56,161 bases of DNA from Planococcus donghaensis MPA1U2 (GCF_000189395.1 NZ_AEPB01000025.1:1-56161); one strand, 5' to 3'. Shown: positions 28,398 through 37,696, counted from the first letter of the stretch. A program made the numbers and translations. The notes: a model not told the origin generated them from the sequence alone.

Positions 28398-28509
28398 CGC
28401 ACCTTATTTCGCTCTGTCCGCACCTCACACAGGTTTAAGCGCACCTCATCGCCCTAGCTCCGCACCTCAAACGTACTTTTCCGCACCTCCACGCACCGAT
28501 ACCGCACCT
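28398..28509. repeat. Phased intergenic array A: six CGCACCT cores, exact 21-bp period
   Basis: The core CGCACCT begins at 28398, 28419, 28440, 28461, 28482 and 28503, every interval being exactly 21 bp. The base before each core is C or G. The 14 bp between cores differ in every unit. An extra, half-phase CGCACC is at 28492. Reading the plus strand in the core frame gives an R-T heptad but meets an in-frame TAG in the third unit and has no start, so it is not coding. It lies 80 bp upstream of galE and next to the terminator of the beta-helix gene. Confidence 0.9.
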
Positions 28510-28516
28510 CACCATA

Positions 28517-28551
28517 AAAACACGATTCCAAGATTCTTGGAATCGTGTTTA
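28517..28551 (-). terminator. Intrinsic terminator of the copy 2 beta-helix gene
   Basis: AACACGATTCCAAG and its complement form a near-perfect stem, followed on the minus strand by TTTTTA. It immediately abuts array A. Confidence 0.9.
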
Positions 28552-28568
28552 GGATATGGCTTTTAATT

Positions 28569-29696
28569 TTAATCTTCATCTTCTTCGACAAAGTAATTTT
28601 GGCTTTCATAAATAGCTAATTCTTCATCCGACATAATCAGGTTGTGGACATTTAACGTATTGCCAATAACTACATGTCCACTCCCCGCTCCCACATAAAT
28701 CCCATAAGACGATTTTTCGCGTGGATCAATTACCATATTGTTTAAAATTTGTGTATTATAACTCGGCAATTCGAGATTTTCACCGCCATCTCCGCCTCGC
28801 ACCGCGATATTGTATTCGTTGTTAAATGAAATATTTGATTGGATGATATTTGATTTCGAGTCATTTTTTACGTCGATTCCATAGTAAAATCCGCTAACCG
28901 TATTATTTTCGACTACACTTCTCGACTCACCCTCGACGGTAATCCCTTGTTGGTCATCATAGTTAGGACGATCTTCTGTGACAACACAATTGACCACACG
29001 ATTATTTTTACCGCCTCCATATAAAGACACATGGCCGTCACCAGAATTTCGTACCACACATGAATCAATAAGATTATCGTCCGAATCAAAATTAATGATT
29101 CCTGAACCGTAATTAAATTCAGCAGTTACGTTTTGAACAATGTTGTGGTGAGAATGATTAAGATGAACTCCTTGGGAAAAATTCTTTAAATAAGTATTTT
29201 CAATCGAGCTATCATTTGTGTAAAGAAACAATATACCAATATGAGACGTTAAAGACCCGTCTTCTGGTAACCGCTCTCCCATTAAAAAGCCACCTTTTAA
29301 ATGAACATCCTCTGTTTTATTGACCCAAAACACGCCATATTCATCATCGGTGTCGGTTTGGAATATCGCTTCTTCCATCAAAATCGTAATCGGCTTTGAA
29401 ATTTTCAACGCAAAATAACTATCACCATATCCCGTAACGGCTTTGTGGTCAGGATTTTTTGTAACTTTGTAAACACCAGGCTCAATTTCCAAAGTGCCTC
29501 CTGCTGGCGTATCATCAATAGCACTCTGAAGTTCTACTGTTTTGTCTTCCGCTTCATCAAAACTAGCACTATAACTTTCAGGTCCATTTTGCGCTTCACT
29601 GCCTTGTGACATTTTTTCCATTATTAAAAATAAGTAACTAAATCCAGCTATCCCTAAAACAACCACGAACAGAAATCCGAACGTTTTGGCTTTCAT
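28569..29696 (-). CDS. Membrane-anchored right-handed beta-helix protein (copy 2)
   Basis: 375-residue paralog of the protein at 24868-25992. N-terminal hydrophobic anchor (residues about 5-25), a short acidic Ser-rich spacer, then the same parallel beta-helix beginning LQSAIDDTPAGGTLEI and including DSCVVRNSGDGHVSLYGG. The two share most of the helix region, and the N-terminal linkers differ. The ATG at 29696 is chosen because AGGAGG lies 8 nt upstream; the GTG at 29705 is too close to it. Function unknown, presumably extracellular polysaccharide binding or processing. Confidence 0.8.
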   Translation of the reverse strand: MKAKTFGFLFVVVLGIAGFSYLFLIMEKMSQGSEAQNGPESYSASFDEAEDKTVELQSAIDDTPAGGTLEIEPGVYKVTKNPDHKAVTGYGDSYFALKISKPITILMEEAIFQTDTDDEYGVFWVNKTEDVHLKGGFLMGERLPEDGSLTSHIGILFLYTNDSSIENTYLKNFSQGVHLNHSHHNIVQNVTAEFNYGSGIINFDSDDNLIDSCVVRNSGDGHVSLYGGGKNNRVVNCVVTEDRPNYDDQQGITVEGESRSVVENNTVSGFYYGIDVKNDSKSNIIQSNISFNNEYNIAVRGGDGGENLELPSYNTQILNNMVIDPREKSSYGIYVGAGSGHVVIGNTLNVHNLIMSDEELAIYESQNYFVEEDED

Positions 29697-29812
29697 CAAA
29701 GACACCTCCTTTAGCGAGATTTCATTTCCCCTATCATACAGACTTATTATTAAAAATAAAAGTTTATTGTCCGATAATTCAGATAACAGAGTAAAATAGG
29801 TTAATAAGCACT

Positions 29813-29855
29813 AAAAAACACGACAACCATTAGACTTGTTCTGATGGTTGTCGTG
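29813..29855 (-). terminator. Terminator overlapping the end of the small membrane protein gene
   Basis: CACGACAACCAT / ATGGTTGTCGTG stem followed on the minus strand by TTTTTT. The stop codon of the gene at 29830 lies inside the hairpin, with the last codons on one arm. Confidence 0.88.
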
Positions 29856-30063
29856 CGTTATTTCCTTTATGTGATTGCTGCTGTTCAGACGATTCTGTAT
29901 TCGGCTTTACTGTAGTTGTTAGTTCACTCTCGTGGTTTTTACCACGCGCTAACAATTCTTCCCGATGACTGTGGGTTGCTTCTTCTCGCTTCGAACTTGC
30001 TTTTCCTAACGAAAAAAGAACAGCCATTACAAACATAAAGCTGCCCGTAATTAAAGCCCACAT
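29830..30063 (-). CDS. Small single-span membrane protein
   Basis: 77 residues: one N-terminal transmembrane helix (about residues 3-21, WALITGSFMFVMAVLFSLG), then a hydrophilic, Glu/Ser/Gln-rich and probably disordered cytoplasmic tail. The ATG at 30063 has AAGAGG 8 nt upstream; the GTG at 30072 overlaps that site. I do not recognise the family. It is a monocistronic unit with its own terminator. Confidence 0.6.
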   Translation of the reverse strand: MWALITGSFMFVMAVLFSLGKASSKREEATHSHREELLARGKNHESELTTTVKPNTESSEQQQSHKGNNARQPSEQV

Positions 30064-30250
30064 ATACTCCACCTCTTTTTAAGTAAATCAGTTACTATCA
30101 TGATTGCACTTCTCCTTACAATTGCCATTAATCTTTCTGATTCTATCTATTTTACGCTTATTCCTAACCAATTAATAGATTCATATGTACCAGTAATCTG
30201 AAAATAGATGAATCTTTAAGATCAAATTAAATCTATTTTTTGTTATAATT

Positions 30251-30730
30251 CTATTTTAAATTTCTTTTTATTGTCTTTTCTTTCTGTAAAATCCACAACT
30301 TACCAAATATAACCTGAAAAATCACACTCAATCCCACGCCGCCGCTGTCGATTAAGACATCTCTAATTTCTCCACTTCGTCCTTTAATGAATAATTGATG
30401 AACTTCATCTGTTATAGCATACAAAACACTTATACCAAAACCTAGCATTAATTGTTTGACTCCTCGCACACCGCTACTTTTCCAAGCATTTAAGCTCAAT
30501 AACCCTAATATAAAATAGGCGAAAAAATGAGCATTTTTTCGAACAAAAGTATGAAAGCTTTCTATATTCATATCTAGTTGAGATACTACTCCCTCAAAAA
30601 CACTTAATAATGCTGCGACAATACCTGAACTTAACTGACTAGAAACAGATCCTGGTTGATGGGAAAGATAAAAAATAATAGCCATCCAGCAGAAAACTGC
30701 TATCCACGAAATGTGTTTATATACTTTCAT
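30251..30730 (-). CDS. VanZ-family membrane protein
   Basis: 159 residues with about four transmembrane helices. The pattern WMAIIFYLSHQPG near the N-terminus, KNAHFFAYFILGLL in the middle, and ITDEVHQLFIKGRSGEIRDVLIDSGG near the C-terminus is that of the VanZ-like family. Members are widespread in Firmicutes; only one is linked to teicoplanin resistance, so a resistance role should not be assumed. AAAAGGA precedes the ATG. Confidence 0.9.
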   Translation of the reverse strand: MKVYKHISWIAVFCWMAIIFYLSHQPGSVSSQLSSGIVAALLSVFEGVVSQLDMNIESFHTFVRKNAHFFAYFILGLLSLNAWKSSGVRGVKQLMLGFGISVLYAITDEVHQLFIKGRSGEIRDVLIDSGGVGLSVIFQVIFGKLWILQKEKTIKRNLK

Positions 30731-30834
30731 AAAACAAATCCTTTTCTATTAAAATCGTTTTCTTGATTAAAAGTTATTATAGCACTCGTTTGAAAAAGCC
30801 GTAAATAAGCCCACTAAATCTCTTTTACAAAATA

Positions 30835-30865
30835 AAAAAGAAGCTGCTTTAAAAAGCAAACTTCT
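30835..30865 (-). terminator. Intrinsic terminator of the copy 2 FemAB-like gene
   Basis: Imperfect hairpin (GAAG-TT-TGCTTT / AAAGCA-GCTTC) followed on the minus strand by TTTTTTA, about 35 bp after the stop at 30902. Confidence 0.7.
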
Positions 30866-30901
30866 CGTATTTATACCCAATTGATATATAACAAATTACT
30901 C

Positions 30902-31900
30902 TTATATTACTTTAACTGGAGTTGAGCGGTATGCAGGAAAAGAAGTCCCTACTTTATCCACACCTACAGCTTCACATAATGCATCGTACACTTTTGGATT
31001 CCAAATTTTATTACTTACATAAAACGGGAATTCGGTATTTTTCCCAAATTGCTTTTTAAAAAGGTATAGGGGATCATCCAGTCTACCTGTTATACCGCCA
31101 CCTTCATGAATAAGCTCCATACCATGTTCTTTCCCCCATAGCACTAAAGCATAACGCATCACAAAAGCTGACGATAAATGTTGATATTCCTGCAATGTTC
31201 CAGATAAATGAATATGAATAAACTTCCCGTAAGCAAAATTTAATCCACTCGCAATTACTTTTCCTTCATATATCACTTCCACAATAAGTGTGTATTCCTT
31301 TAATGATTGAAGAAGTCCACTAAAGTATTCATCATCAAAATAATAAACTGATGCGGCATCTCTTCTCTTCATCGTCTCGTGGTAGAGGCGTTTAAAATTC
31401 TTTAAGTCAGAAGGATTAACAATTACACGAAATTCAACACCAGCTTTTAAAGCTTTTTGTATACTTTTTTGTTTGGATCTAGAAAACTCCGATTTAATCG
31501 GATCCTCAAAATCTTTTAAGTTGGTACCCGTTGTGAAACGACGAAACGTCAATTCATAACAACTTTTAAAGTCTTGAGCGTTTGTTAACAATGGATGAAA
31601 ACGCACAAACTCGCTAACAATATTTTCTTTAAAACAGTATTCTTCAAAAGCATATTGAAAAGCTTGAACAACTTCTGATTTATGCTCTTCCTCGCAATCA
31701 GTAATGCACGGACCTCCATACCCATACGGAGTTGTAATATCGTAGAAAGTTTCTTCATTTATGTTTACGGAAATAGGCCTTTTTATAAATAAGTGTTCGA
31801 TTTTTCCAAATGGGTGTTGAAATTTGAATACTTCACAAACCCCATTTTCAATCTTTTCGTATAAGCGACCATAATTTTTCTCAAAATAGATATCCTTCAA
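30902..31900 (-). CDS. FemAB/GNAT-like acyl- or aminoacyltransferase (copy 2)
   Basis: 332-residue paralog of 26327-27316 and 41624-42631. Shared blocks include YGYGGPCITD, SEFVRFHPLLTNAQDF, MKRRDAASVYYFDDEYF and LYLFKKQFGKNTEF. No signal peptide, so it acts in the cytoplasm on an intracellular substrate (lipid-linked precursor or nucleotide sugar). The start is a TTG at 31900 with GAGGAGG 10 nt upstream, and its N-terminus lines up with the other copies. Amino-acid addition to peptidoglycan or acylation of a sugar are both possible; the sequence does not decide. Confidence 0.75.
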   Translation of the reverse strand: MKDIYFEKNYGRLYEKIENGVCEVFKFQHPFGKIEHLFIKRPISVNINEETFYDITTPYGYGGPCITDCEEEHKSEVVQAFQYAFEEYCFKENIVSEFVRFHPLLTNAQDFKSCYELTFRRFTTGTNLKDFEDPIKSEFSRSKQKSIQKALKAGVEFRVIVNPSDLKNFKRLYHETMKRRDAASVYYFDDEYFSGLLQSLKEYTLIVEVIYEGKVIASGLNFAYGKFIHIHLSGTLQEYQHLSSAFVMRYALVLWGKEHGMELIHEGGGITGRLDDPLYLFKKQFGKNTEFPFYVSNKIWNPKVYDALCEAVGVDKVGTSFPAYRSTPVKVI

Positions 31901-32243
31901 CTCGAAGATGCCTCCTCATTACTGAAAATTTATAAACTCTCTGTAATCTCTAGTTGTAAATTCCCATTATCTTACAAGCGAAACTTCACTATCTATTATT
32001 TTAGCACAAATCATTTAGTAATACTTCTAAAAAAACAAAATTATTAGAATATTTAGTAATCTAATTTCACTTAAAATTCCAATTTAATTATATAGTGATT
32101 CAAAAGAATCAATCGAAATAATAAAATAGATAGTAAATACCTATTTTACTGTTGACATTATACAGATATTAGCTGATAATCTATTTATATTACTATTTTT
32201 TACAGAAAGGATTTGCTATACATATGCAAAAAAATAAAGTGAA
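31901..32243. other. Divergent intergenic region
   Basis: 343 bp, AT-rich. It holds the promoter of the deacetylase gene at its right end and presumably the promoter of the leftward FemAB-like gene. Several ATTTAGTAAT-like stretches occur. No gene other than the short leader frame at 32224 is seen. Confidence 0.6.
32152..32180 (+). promoter_or_regulatory. Strong SigA-type promoter for the deacetylase gene
   Basis: TTGACA (32152-32157) and GATAAT (32175-32180) with a 17-bp spacer. Transcription would start near 32187. Confidence 0.75.
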
Positions 32244-32247
32244 ATGA
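32224..32247 (+). CDS. Possible 7-codon leader peptide upstream of the deacetylase
   Basis: ATG at 32224 (peptide MQKNKVK) follows an AGAAAGGA ribosome site. Its TGA stop overlaps the ATG of the deacetylase in an ATGA arrangement. The main gene has only a weak AAAGTG site of its own, so initiation may depend on translation of this short frame. It could instead be chance. Confidence 0.35.
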   Translation: MQKNKVK

Positions 32248-33245
32248 AAAATTCAAAGTTCACTTTATGCCTTTTATTTGTAATTGGCATTTGTCTTACA
32301 CTTTCCATTTCAAAAGCAGAAGCGCATTATACAGATAATCCATTAAACAAATCCGAATTTCTACCAACCAATTACATGTCGCCAAATTTACTCATGGGGA
32401 CACCACTACGTTTTGTTTTGGAGTATTATCGCTTTAAAATAGGTTGGAACGACACACCTACTGTTGTTCCGATTAGCTCTTCAAAAGCAACTCCAGTAGC
32501 TATTCCTGTATTGATGTACCATATTTTGATACTAGGTCGAAATGATTCAATTAGTGTAGATCCGGTTCGTTTCAAAGAACAAATGCTTTCTTTAAAGTCA
32601 GCCGGTTATACGACTATTACTGAACTAGAGTTACTTGCTCACCTAGAAGAAGATGCTGCTTTGCCTGATAAGCCAATTTTAATCACGTTCGACGACGGCT
32701 ATATTAGTAATTACTCAATTGCCTTTCCGATACTAAAAGAATTAAACATGAAGGCAAGTATTTATGTGATTGCAAGTCGTATTTTCGAAACCAATGGCGT
32801 TACTGCTGGAGAATACGAAAAGTTTTCTTGGCAACAAGCTAGAGAAATGGTGGGAACGATGAGCATTCAAAGTCATACATGGGACTCTCATTCTAAACAG
32901 CCAGATTTCCAGCAGCAAGACCGCGGACTCATCACGAGTCGCTTGTTTACAGACAACAAGTTAGAAACACAGCAAGAGTTTGAAGATCGTACATTTACGG
33001 ATTTGTCTACAGCTAAAAACACCATCGAGAAAAATGTTGGGACTCAAGTTGTGGCAATTAGCTACCCATACGGGGAATATACGGACGACACCATTCGTTT
33101 AGCAAAAAAAGCAGGATATAAAATGGCTTTCACTATTCATAACGGGACTAATAACCACTATTCATCTCCTTTTGAATTAAAACGAATCACCGCTGACGGA
33201 AAGTATTCTGGTGAAGAATTGATCCGACTAATTGAATCCGATTAA
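32244..33245 (+). CDS. Polysaccharide deacetylase (NodB homology), secreted
   Basis: 333 residues. A signal peptide (residues 1-27, ending in SKAEA) directs it outside. The NodB domain has the TFDDGY motif (Asp150 catalytic base, Asp151 metal ligand) and the HTWDSH motif (His211 and His216 metal ligands), so the metal site looks complete. LMYHIL near residue 90 and SYPYGEYTDDT near residue 270 are further family blocks. It probably removes N-acetyl groups from exopolysaccharide (PgaB/IcaB-like role) or peptidoglycan. It has its own promoter and a bidirectional terminator. Confidence 0.92.
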   Translation: MKNSKFTLCLLFVIGICLTLSISKAEAHYTDNPLNKSEFLPTNYMSPNLLMGTPLRFVLEYYRFKIGWNDTPTVVPISSSKATPVAIPVLMYHILILGRNDSISVDPVRFKEQMLSLKSAGYTTITELELLAHLEEDAALPDKPILITFDDGYISNYSIAFPILKELNMKASIYVIASRIFETNGVTAGEYEKFSWQQAREMVGTMSIQSHTWDSHSKQPDFQQQDRGLITSRLFTDNKLETQQEFEDRTFTDLSTAKNTIEKNVGTQVVAISYPYGEYTDDTIRLAKKAGYKMAFTIHNGTNNHYSSPFELKRITADGKYSGEELIRLIESD

Positions 33246-33283
33246 AAAAGCAGCGACCAAGGAATACTGGTCACTGCTTTTTT
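33244..33283. terminator. Bidirectional terminator between deacetylase and galU copy 2
   Basis: AAAAAAGCAGCGACCA pairs with TGGTCACTGCTTTTTT (one mismatch, 8-nt loop). The A- and T-runs on each side suit both convergent genes. Confidence 0.92.
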
Positions 33284-33301
33284 AACGTGTTTTCACTTTC
33301 A

Positions 33302-34183
33302 TTATTTTTCATTAATAAAAGATTCTTTTAACTTTTCCTCAAACAGCTTTAACAACCGCTCTCTTAATTCAGGACGTTTTAACGCAAATTCAATCGTCGT
33401 TTCTATAAAGCCAAACTTCTCCCCGACATCAAATCGGCGTCCGTCAAACTCATAAGCATAAACCTCTTGGATTTCATTGAGTTTTTGGATGGCATCTGTT
33501 AATTGAATTTCGCCACCTGCACCAAGCTCATGTTGACCAAGAAACTCAAAAATCTCGGGTGTTAAAATATAGCGTCCCATAATTGCATAATTCGAAGGCG
33601 CTGTTCCCGCTGGTGGTTTCTCAACAAAATTATCAACTTTGATCAATTTTCCTTCAATCGAAATCGGATTGATAATGCCATAACGGTGTGTTTCATCTTC
33701 TGGCACTTGCTTTACCCCGATAACACTTTTGCCCGTCACTTCATTTTGCTTCATTAGTTGAGCGAGACATGGCTCTTCGTTTTCTACAATATCATCACCT
33801 AGTAGCACAGCAAAAGGCTCGTTGCCGATAAATCTGCGCGCAGACCAAATCGCATGTCCTAGTCCTAGTGGTTCTTTTTGACGAATATAGTGAATTTCTA
33901 CATTGGAAGTTTCTAAGACCGAATCCAACATATCGGTTTTCCCTTTTTTAAATAGATTATCTTCTAATTCAAAAGCATGATCAAAATGATCTTCAATGGC
34001 ACGCTTTCCTTTACCGGTGACAATAATAATGTCTTCGATGCCAGAAGCTATTGCTTCCTCGACTATGTACTGGATTGTCGGCTTATCAACGATCGGCAAC
34101 ATTTCTTTTGGCATCGCTTTTGTCGCTGGAAGAAATCGTGTTCCAAGACCAGCAGCAGGAATTATTGCTTTTTTTACTCGCAT
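33302..34183 (-). CDS. galU: UTP-glucose-1-phosphate uridylyltransferase (copy 2)
   Basis: 293-residue paralog of the enzyme at 3777-4664, with [24 protein letters not shown] and GLGHAIWSA. The N-terminal two-thirds of the two copies are almost the same; differences gather in the substrate-lid region and C-terminus. A single-gene unit here, possibly supplying UDP-glucose for other uses such as glycolipid or teichoic acid. AGAAGGTG precedes the ATG. Confidence 0.94.
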   Translation of the reverse strand: MRVKKAIIPAAGLGTRFLPATKAMPKEMLPIVDKPTIQYIVEEAIASGIEDIIIVTGKGKRAIEDHFDHAFELEDNLFKKGKTDMLDSVLETSNVEIHYIRQKEPLGLGHAIWSARRFIGNEPFAVLLGDDIVENEEPCLAQLMKQNEVTGKSVIGVKQVPEDETHRYGIINPISIEGKLIKVDNFVEKPPAGTAPSNYAIMGRYILTPEIFEFLGQHELGAGGEIQLTDAIQKLNEIQEVYAYEFDGRRFDVGEKFGFIETTIEFALKRPELRERLLKLFEEKLKESFINEK

Positions 34184-34480
34184 CTTTTCACCTTCTTATC
34201 CATATTTTATAGCTATCTATTGTTTAATAATAACATTTTTCTATTATAAAGCTAATATTTAAAAAGTTTTGATAACAAATTCACTTTTAATGATCACATA
34301 GGAATCCTAGAAGCTCAATTTTTGTGAGTTTCAACTAAAATTTCGGAAAATTAGTAAAAAATATTTACTTATATGTTACTATAAATACATCTAATGGCCT
34401 TGTTCGTTCTAATATTTTTCTTATTTTCTCATAAAACTGTATCCATTTACTCTGCATCACATAAAGGAAGTGTAAATTAG

Positions 34481-36457
34481 TTGAATGTTTCACCATTATC
34501 CAATGACTCTGTGTTAATCGTTCTTTCGATTCTTATTATTTTTTGCTCTTCTTTTATAACTTTGAACGTAAACACTTCTAGATTTGAGTTTGTTGAAAAA
34601 GTTAGAGTCAAATGGATTTTGTTTAGTATACTCGCAATGGAACTGTGGATTTGGTCTATGCAATTTATCGGGATTACAAGTTTACCAGTTGATGGGTCTG
34701 TAATAATGACACTCCTCTCGGATAACAATAACTACATAAATTATGTGGTTGGTCTGTTCTTCGCACTAACTTTACTGGTTTCTGTTTTTAATCTTCACCG
34801 CAACAAAGTAAAATTGCTAGCTGATGAGTACAGCCGTCAATTTGATTCCCTTATTGAAACCGCTACAGATGGCATTGTAGTTACCGACCACAATGGCATT
34901 ATTACCCAATGGAATCATGGCGCTGAGTCTCTTTTTGGTTATCATAAAGATGAAGTAGTTGATCAAAATGTGCGTATGATTTTTCCGGATGCTTTTCCCA
35001 CATCTGATATTCAGGAATTTGCGGGCCAAACTCGGGAATTGATAGGATACAAAAAAGACGGAAGCCAATTTCCGATTGAATTATCGACAGGCTATTGGGA
35101 AACAGTTCGAGGTGATTATCACAGCCTGATTATTCGAGACATTACTGATCAGAGAAAAAGCGAGGAAAAAATCAGTAACTTAGTTTATTTGGACTCATTG
35201 ACCGGTTTACCAAATCGCCGGTTATATAACGATCGACTTGAATCCACAATTGACCAAGCCCTCGATAACAAAACGACTCACACCGTTTTGTATTTAGATC
35301 TTGATCAATTTAAACTTGTGAATGATACGTATGGCCATCAAATAGGGGACCAGCTATTGATTGAAGTGTCTCAGCGGATTAAATCCTGCATTAGTAAAGC
35401 TGACACGCTTGCAAGGCTTGGCGGCGATGAATTTATTTTATTGCTCCCCAATAGCAATTACACAAAAGCGGAAGCGGTCGCGCGAAATATTTTAAACGTC
35501 TTAGCCCATGCCTTTTCATTAAATGACGAAGAAGTTTTCATCACCCCATCAATTGGAGCCAGCTTGTTCCCTGCAGACGGTACTGACTCTGAAACTTTAG
35601 TCAAAAATGCGGATATTGCTATGTATCGGGTAAAAGAAGAAGGCAAAAACAACTTTCAATTTTTCACTTCTGAAATGAACGACTTGATCTCTCGCAAATC
35701 TAAAATTGCGATGAGCATCCGCAAAGGATTGGAACTTGGTGAATTTTCGGTTCATTATCAACCACAAATCGATATAGAAACAGAAAACATCATCGGAGTT
35801 GAAGCGCTTGTTCGCTGGAACCATGCAAAGTTAGGACCGATTTCACCTGCTGAATTTATTCCGATTGCTGAAGAAAATGGCATGATACTTCATATCGGAG
35901 AGTTTGTTCTTCGCACAGCTTGTCTACAAACAAAAGCTTGGCAAAATGCGGGTGTTGAACCGTTCCGTGTTGCCGTCAATATTTCTGCTAAGCAATTTTC
36001 ACAAGGTAATATTTCCGAAGTGATCACGTCAGCTTTAGAAAATGCACAGTTAGCGCCAGAATTTCTTGAACTGGAACTAACCGAAAGCCTTATCCAAGGC
36101 GCCACATCCGCTATTGCTAAAATGCAGGAACTCAAAGCAATGGGCATCCACCTCTCAATAGATGATTTCGGCACAGGCTATTCTTCTTTAAGTTATTTAA
36201 AATTGTTCCCAATCGATAGTTTGAAAATCGATCAATATTTTACGCGCAATATTAACAAAGACGCTAAAGATGCCGCTTTAGTCGACACCATCATTCAAAT
36301 GGCGCGCAATTTAGGATTAAACGTCATTGCAGAAGGTGTAGAAACTTTAGACCAGCTAGTTTACTTAAAAAACAAACGTTGCAATCAAGCACAAGGCTAT
36401 TATTTCCAAAAACCCTTATCTCCAGAGAAAATTGAAGAATTGTATTCTAAAGCTTAA
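34481..36457 (+). CDS. PAS-GGDEF-EAL protein with a remnant MHYT membrane sensor
   Basis: 658-residue cyclic-di-GMP enzyme. Three hydrophobic segments (about residues 10-30, 45-68, 85-106) resemble the first part of an MHYT sensor (LAMELWIWSMQFIGI), but the histidine of the M-H motif is Gln and the remaining four helices are missing. A PAS domain follows (about 115-225), then GGDEF (intact GGDEF at 314-318; the inhibitory RxxD site upstream is replaced by SKAD), then EAL (EALVRW from 441, DDFGTGYSSLSYLK). Both catalytic domains look competent. TTG start with AAAGGAAG upstream. Next to polysaccharide genes it may control production post-translationally. Confidence 0.9.
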   Translation: MNVSPLSNDSVLIVLSILIIFCSSFITLNVNTSRFEFVEKVRVKWILFSILAMELWIWSMQFIGITSLPVDGSVIMTLLSDNNNYINYVVGLFFALTLLVSVFNLHRNKVKLLADEYSRQFDSLIETATDGIVVTDHNGIITQWNHGAESLFGYHKDEVVDQNVRMIFPDAFPTSDIQEFAGQTRELIGYKKDGSQFPIELSTGYWETVRGDYHSLIIRDITDQRKSEEKISNLVYLDSLTGLPNRRLYNDRLESTIDQALDNKTTHTVLYLDLDQFKLVNDTYGHQIGDQLLIEVSQRIKSCISKADTLARLGGDEFILLLPNSNYTKAEAVARNILNVLAHAFSLNDEEVFITPSIGASLFPADGTDSETLVKNADIAMYRVKEEGKNNFQFFTSEMNDLISRKSKIAMSIRKGLELGEFSVHYQPQIDIETENIIGVEALVRWNHAKLGPISPAEFIPIAEENGMILHIGEFVLRTACLQTKAWQNAGVEPFRVAVNISAKQFSQGNISEVITSALENAQLAPEFLELELTESLIQGATSAIAKMQELKAMGIHLSIDDFGTGYSSLSYLKLFPIDSLKIDQYFTRNINKDAKDAALVDTIIQMARNLGLNVIAEGVETLDQLVYLKNKRCNQAQGYYFQKPLSPEKIEELYSKA

Positions 36458-36458
36458 T

Positions 36459-36504
36459 AAAATAACCCGTGCCAAGAAATTGAATTTTCGGCAAGGGTTA
36501 TTTT
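36459..36504. terminator. Bidirectional terminator between the c-di-GMP gene and the antiporter
   Basis: AAAATAACCC-TGCC pairs with GGCA-GGGTTATTTT, flanked by A- and T-runs. The end of the antiporter gene overlaps it by two bases. Confidence 0.88.
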
Positions 36505-37696
36505 ATTTGCTATTTAGCAGTTTTGATAAAGGATGAATTCCAAGACTTTGAATGATTAACGATAAAATAACAACTGAAAAACTAAGGGAAATTAGTTCAC
36601 TCGCTATTTCGCCATTTGCCATGGCCCCTAGTTGCAACAATAAGAAGACTGACATGGACCCGCGTATGCCAGACCAAGAAATAAGCAATGCTTTTTTCCA
36701 AATATCGCTATGTTGATTCCCTCTCAATAATTTAAAACTGCTGCCTACTACAACAAAACGGACAGCTATACTCGCAAATAATATGATAATTGCTACTACC
36801 CAATTGTCCCAAGATAAATATTTCGTAGCTTCAATGCCTATTAACAAAAACAATAAAGCCAGCAATGAAGGCTCCACGACGCTCCAAAATCCCGACAAAG
36901 CTTCGCGGTAATGATCTTCTTTATTTGTATGAGAAAATTCCCAAGACAACATAATGCCTGCGGAAACGGTGGCTAATACCCCTGAAAACCCAAAGCTTTC
37001 TGCGAGTTGAAATGCACCGTAAGCAAGTACAATGCTGAGCATCACTTGGTAGTCCTTGTGATGGGTGATATGAACTGCTTTGCTTAGTAACCACCCAACC
37101 GTAACTCCCAAAATCACTCCACCTGCAGAAACATAAAGAAATTCTCCTAATGCAGCAAACACATTAAGGGATTCGGATTGCAAATACATTGCTGACAACA
37201 CACTGAACAATACAATGCTCGTCCCATCATTAATCATCGATTCCCCATCGACAATATCCGCAATATTTTTATCCGGTGATGAATTTTTCAAAATGGCAAC
37301 GACAGAAGCCGGATCTGTTGGTGCCAAAATTGCGGCAACCACAAATGCCCCTGCAAATGAAATAGAAAAAAACCACCCGCCAATCCAATAAATAACGAAT
37401 CCTACTAGGACTACCGTTACACCAAGACCAATCGTACTTAATAATCCAATAATTCCTGCATTTTTCCGCAAAGCTTTTGCTGAAAATTGATAAGCGGATA
37501 CAAAAAGTAAGCCTGGCAAGAAAACATCGTAAATTAAGGTCTCTGTCACCTTGACGTTTTCAAAATAAGGGATAAAAGATAAGCCAATACCAATTAATAC
37601 GAGCACGACCGGTACGGGGAAGTTTTCTTGTTTTTTATCAATGGTGAATACTAAATACCCTATACACAATAAAGTGGTCACAAGTGCAGCTGACAA
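36503..37696 (-). CDS. Na+/H+ antiporter, NhaP/CPA1 type
   Basis: About 397 residues with 12 or so transmembrane segments. Family motifs are visible: APTDPASVVAILK in the unwound-helix region and DGESMINDGTSIVLFSVL with the ND pair of the ion-binding site; a basic cytoplasmic motif (SWSGIRGSMSVFLLL) is also typical. It expels Na+ in exchange for H+. The start is not sure: TTG at 37696 with a G-rich stretch upstream is preferred to TTG at 37711, which would put that stretch inside the gene. There is no regulatory RCK/TrkA-C tail. Confidence 0.9.
   Translation of the reverse strand: MSAALVTTLLCIGYLVFTIDKKQENFPVPVVLVLIGIGLSFIPYFENVKVTETLIYDVFLPGLLFVSAYQFSAKALRKNAGIIGLLSTIGLGVTVVLVGFVIYWIGGWFFSISFAGAFVVAAILAPTDPASVVAILKNSSPDKNIADIVDGESMINDGTSIVLFSVLSAMYLQSESLNVFAALGEFLYVSAGGVILGVTVGWLLSKAVHITHHKDYQVMLSIVLAYGAFQLAESFGFSGVLATVSAGIMLSWEFSHTNKEDHYREALSGFWSVVEPSLLALLFLLIGIEATKYLSWDNWVVAIIILFASIAVRFVVVGSSFKLLRGNQHSDIWKKALLISWSGIRGSMSVFLLLQLGAMANGEIASELISLSFSVVILSLIIQSLGIHPLSKLLNSK

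Noticed and set aside
28398-28509. CRISPR array
   Set aside because: Repeat is only 7-8 bp with 13-14 bp between, far below CRISPR repeat and spacer lengths, and no cas gene is in the window.
30251-30730. Glycopeptide resistance from VanZ
   Set aside because: VanZ-like proteins are common in Firmicutes without resistance, and no vanHAX or vanRS genes are here.
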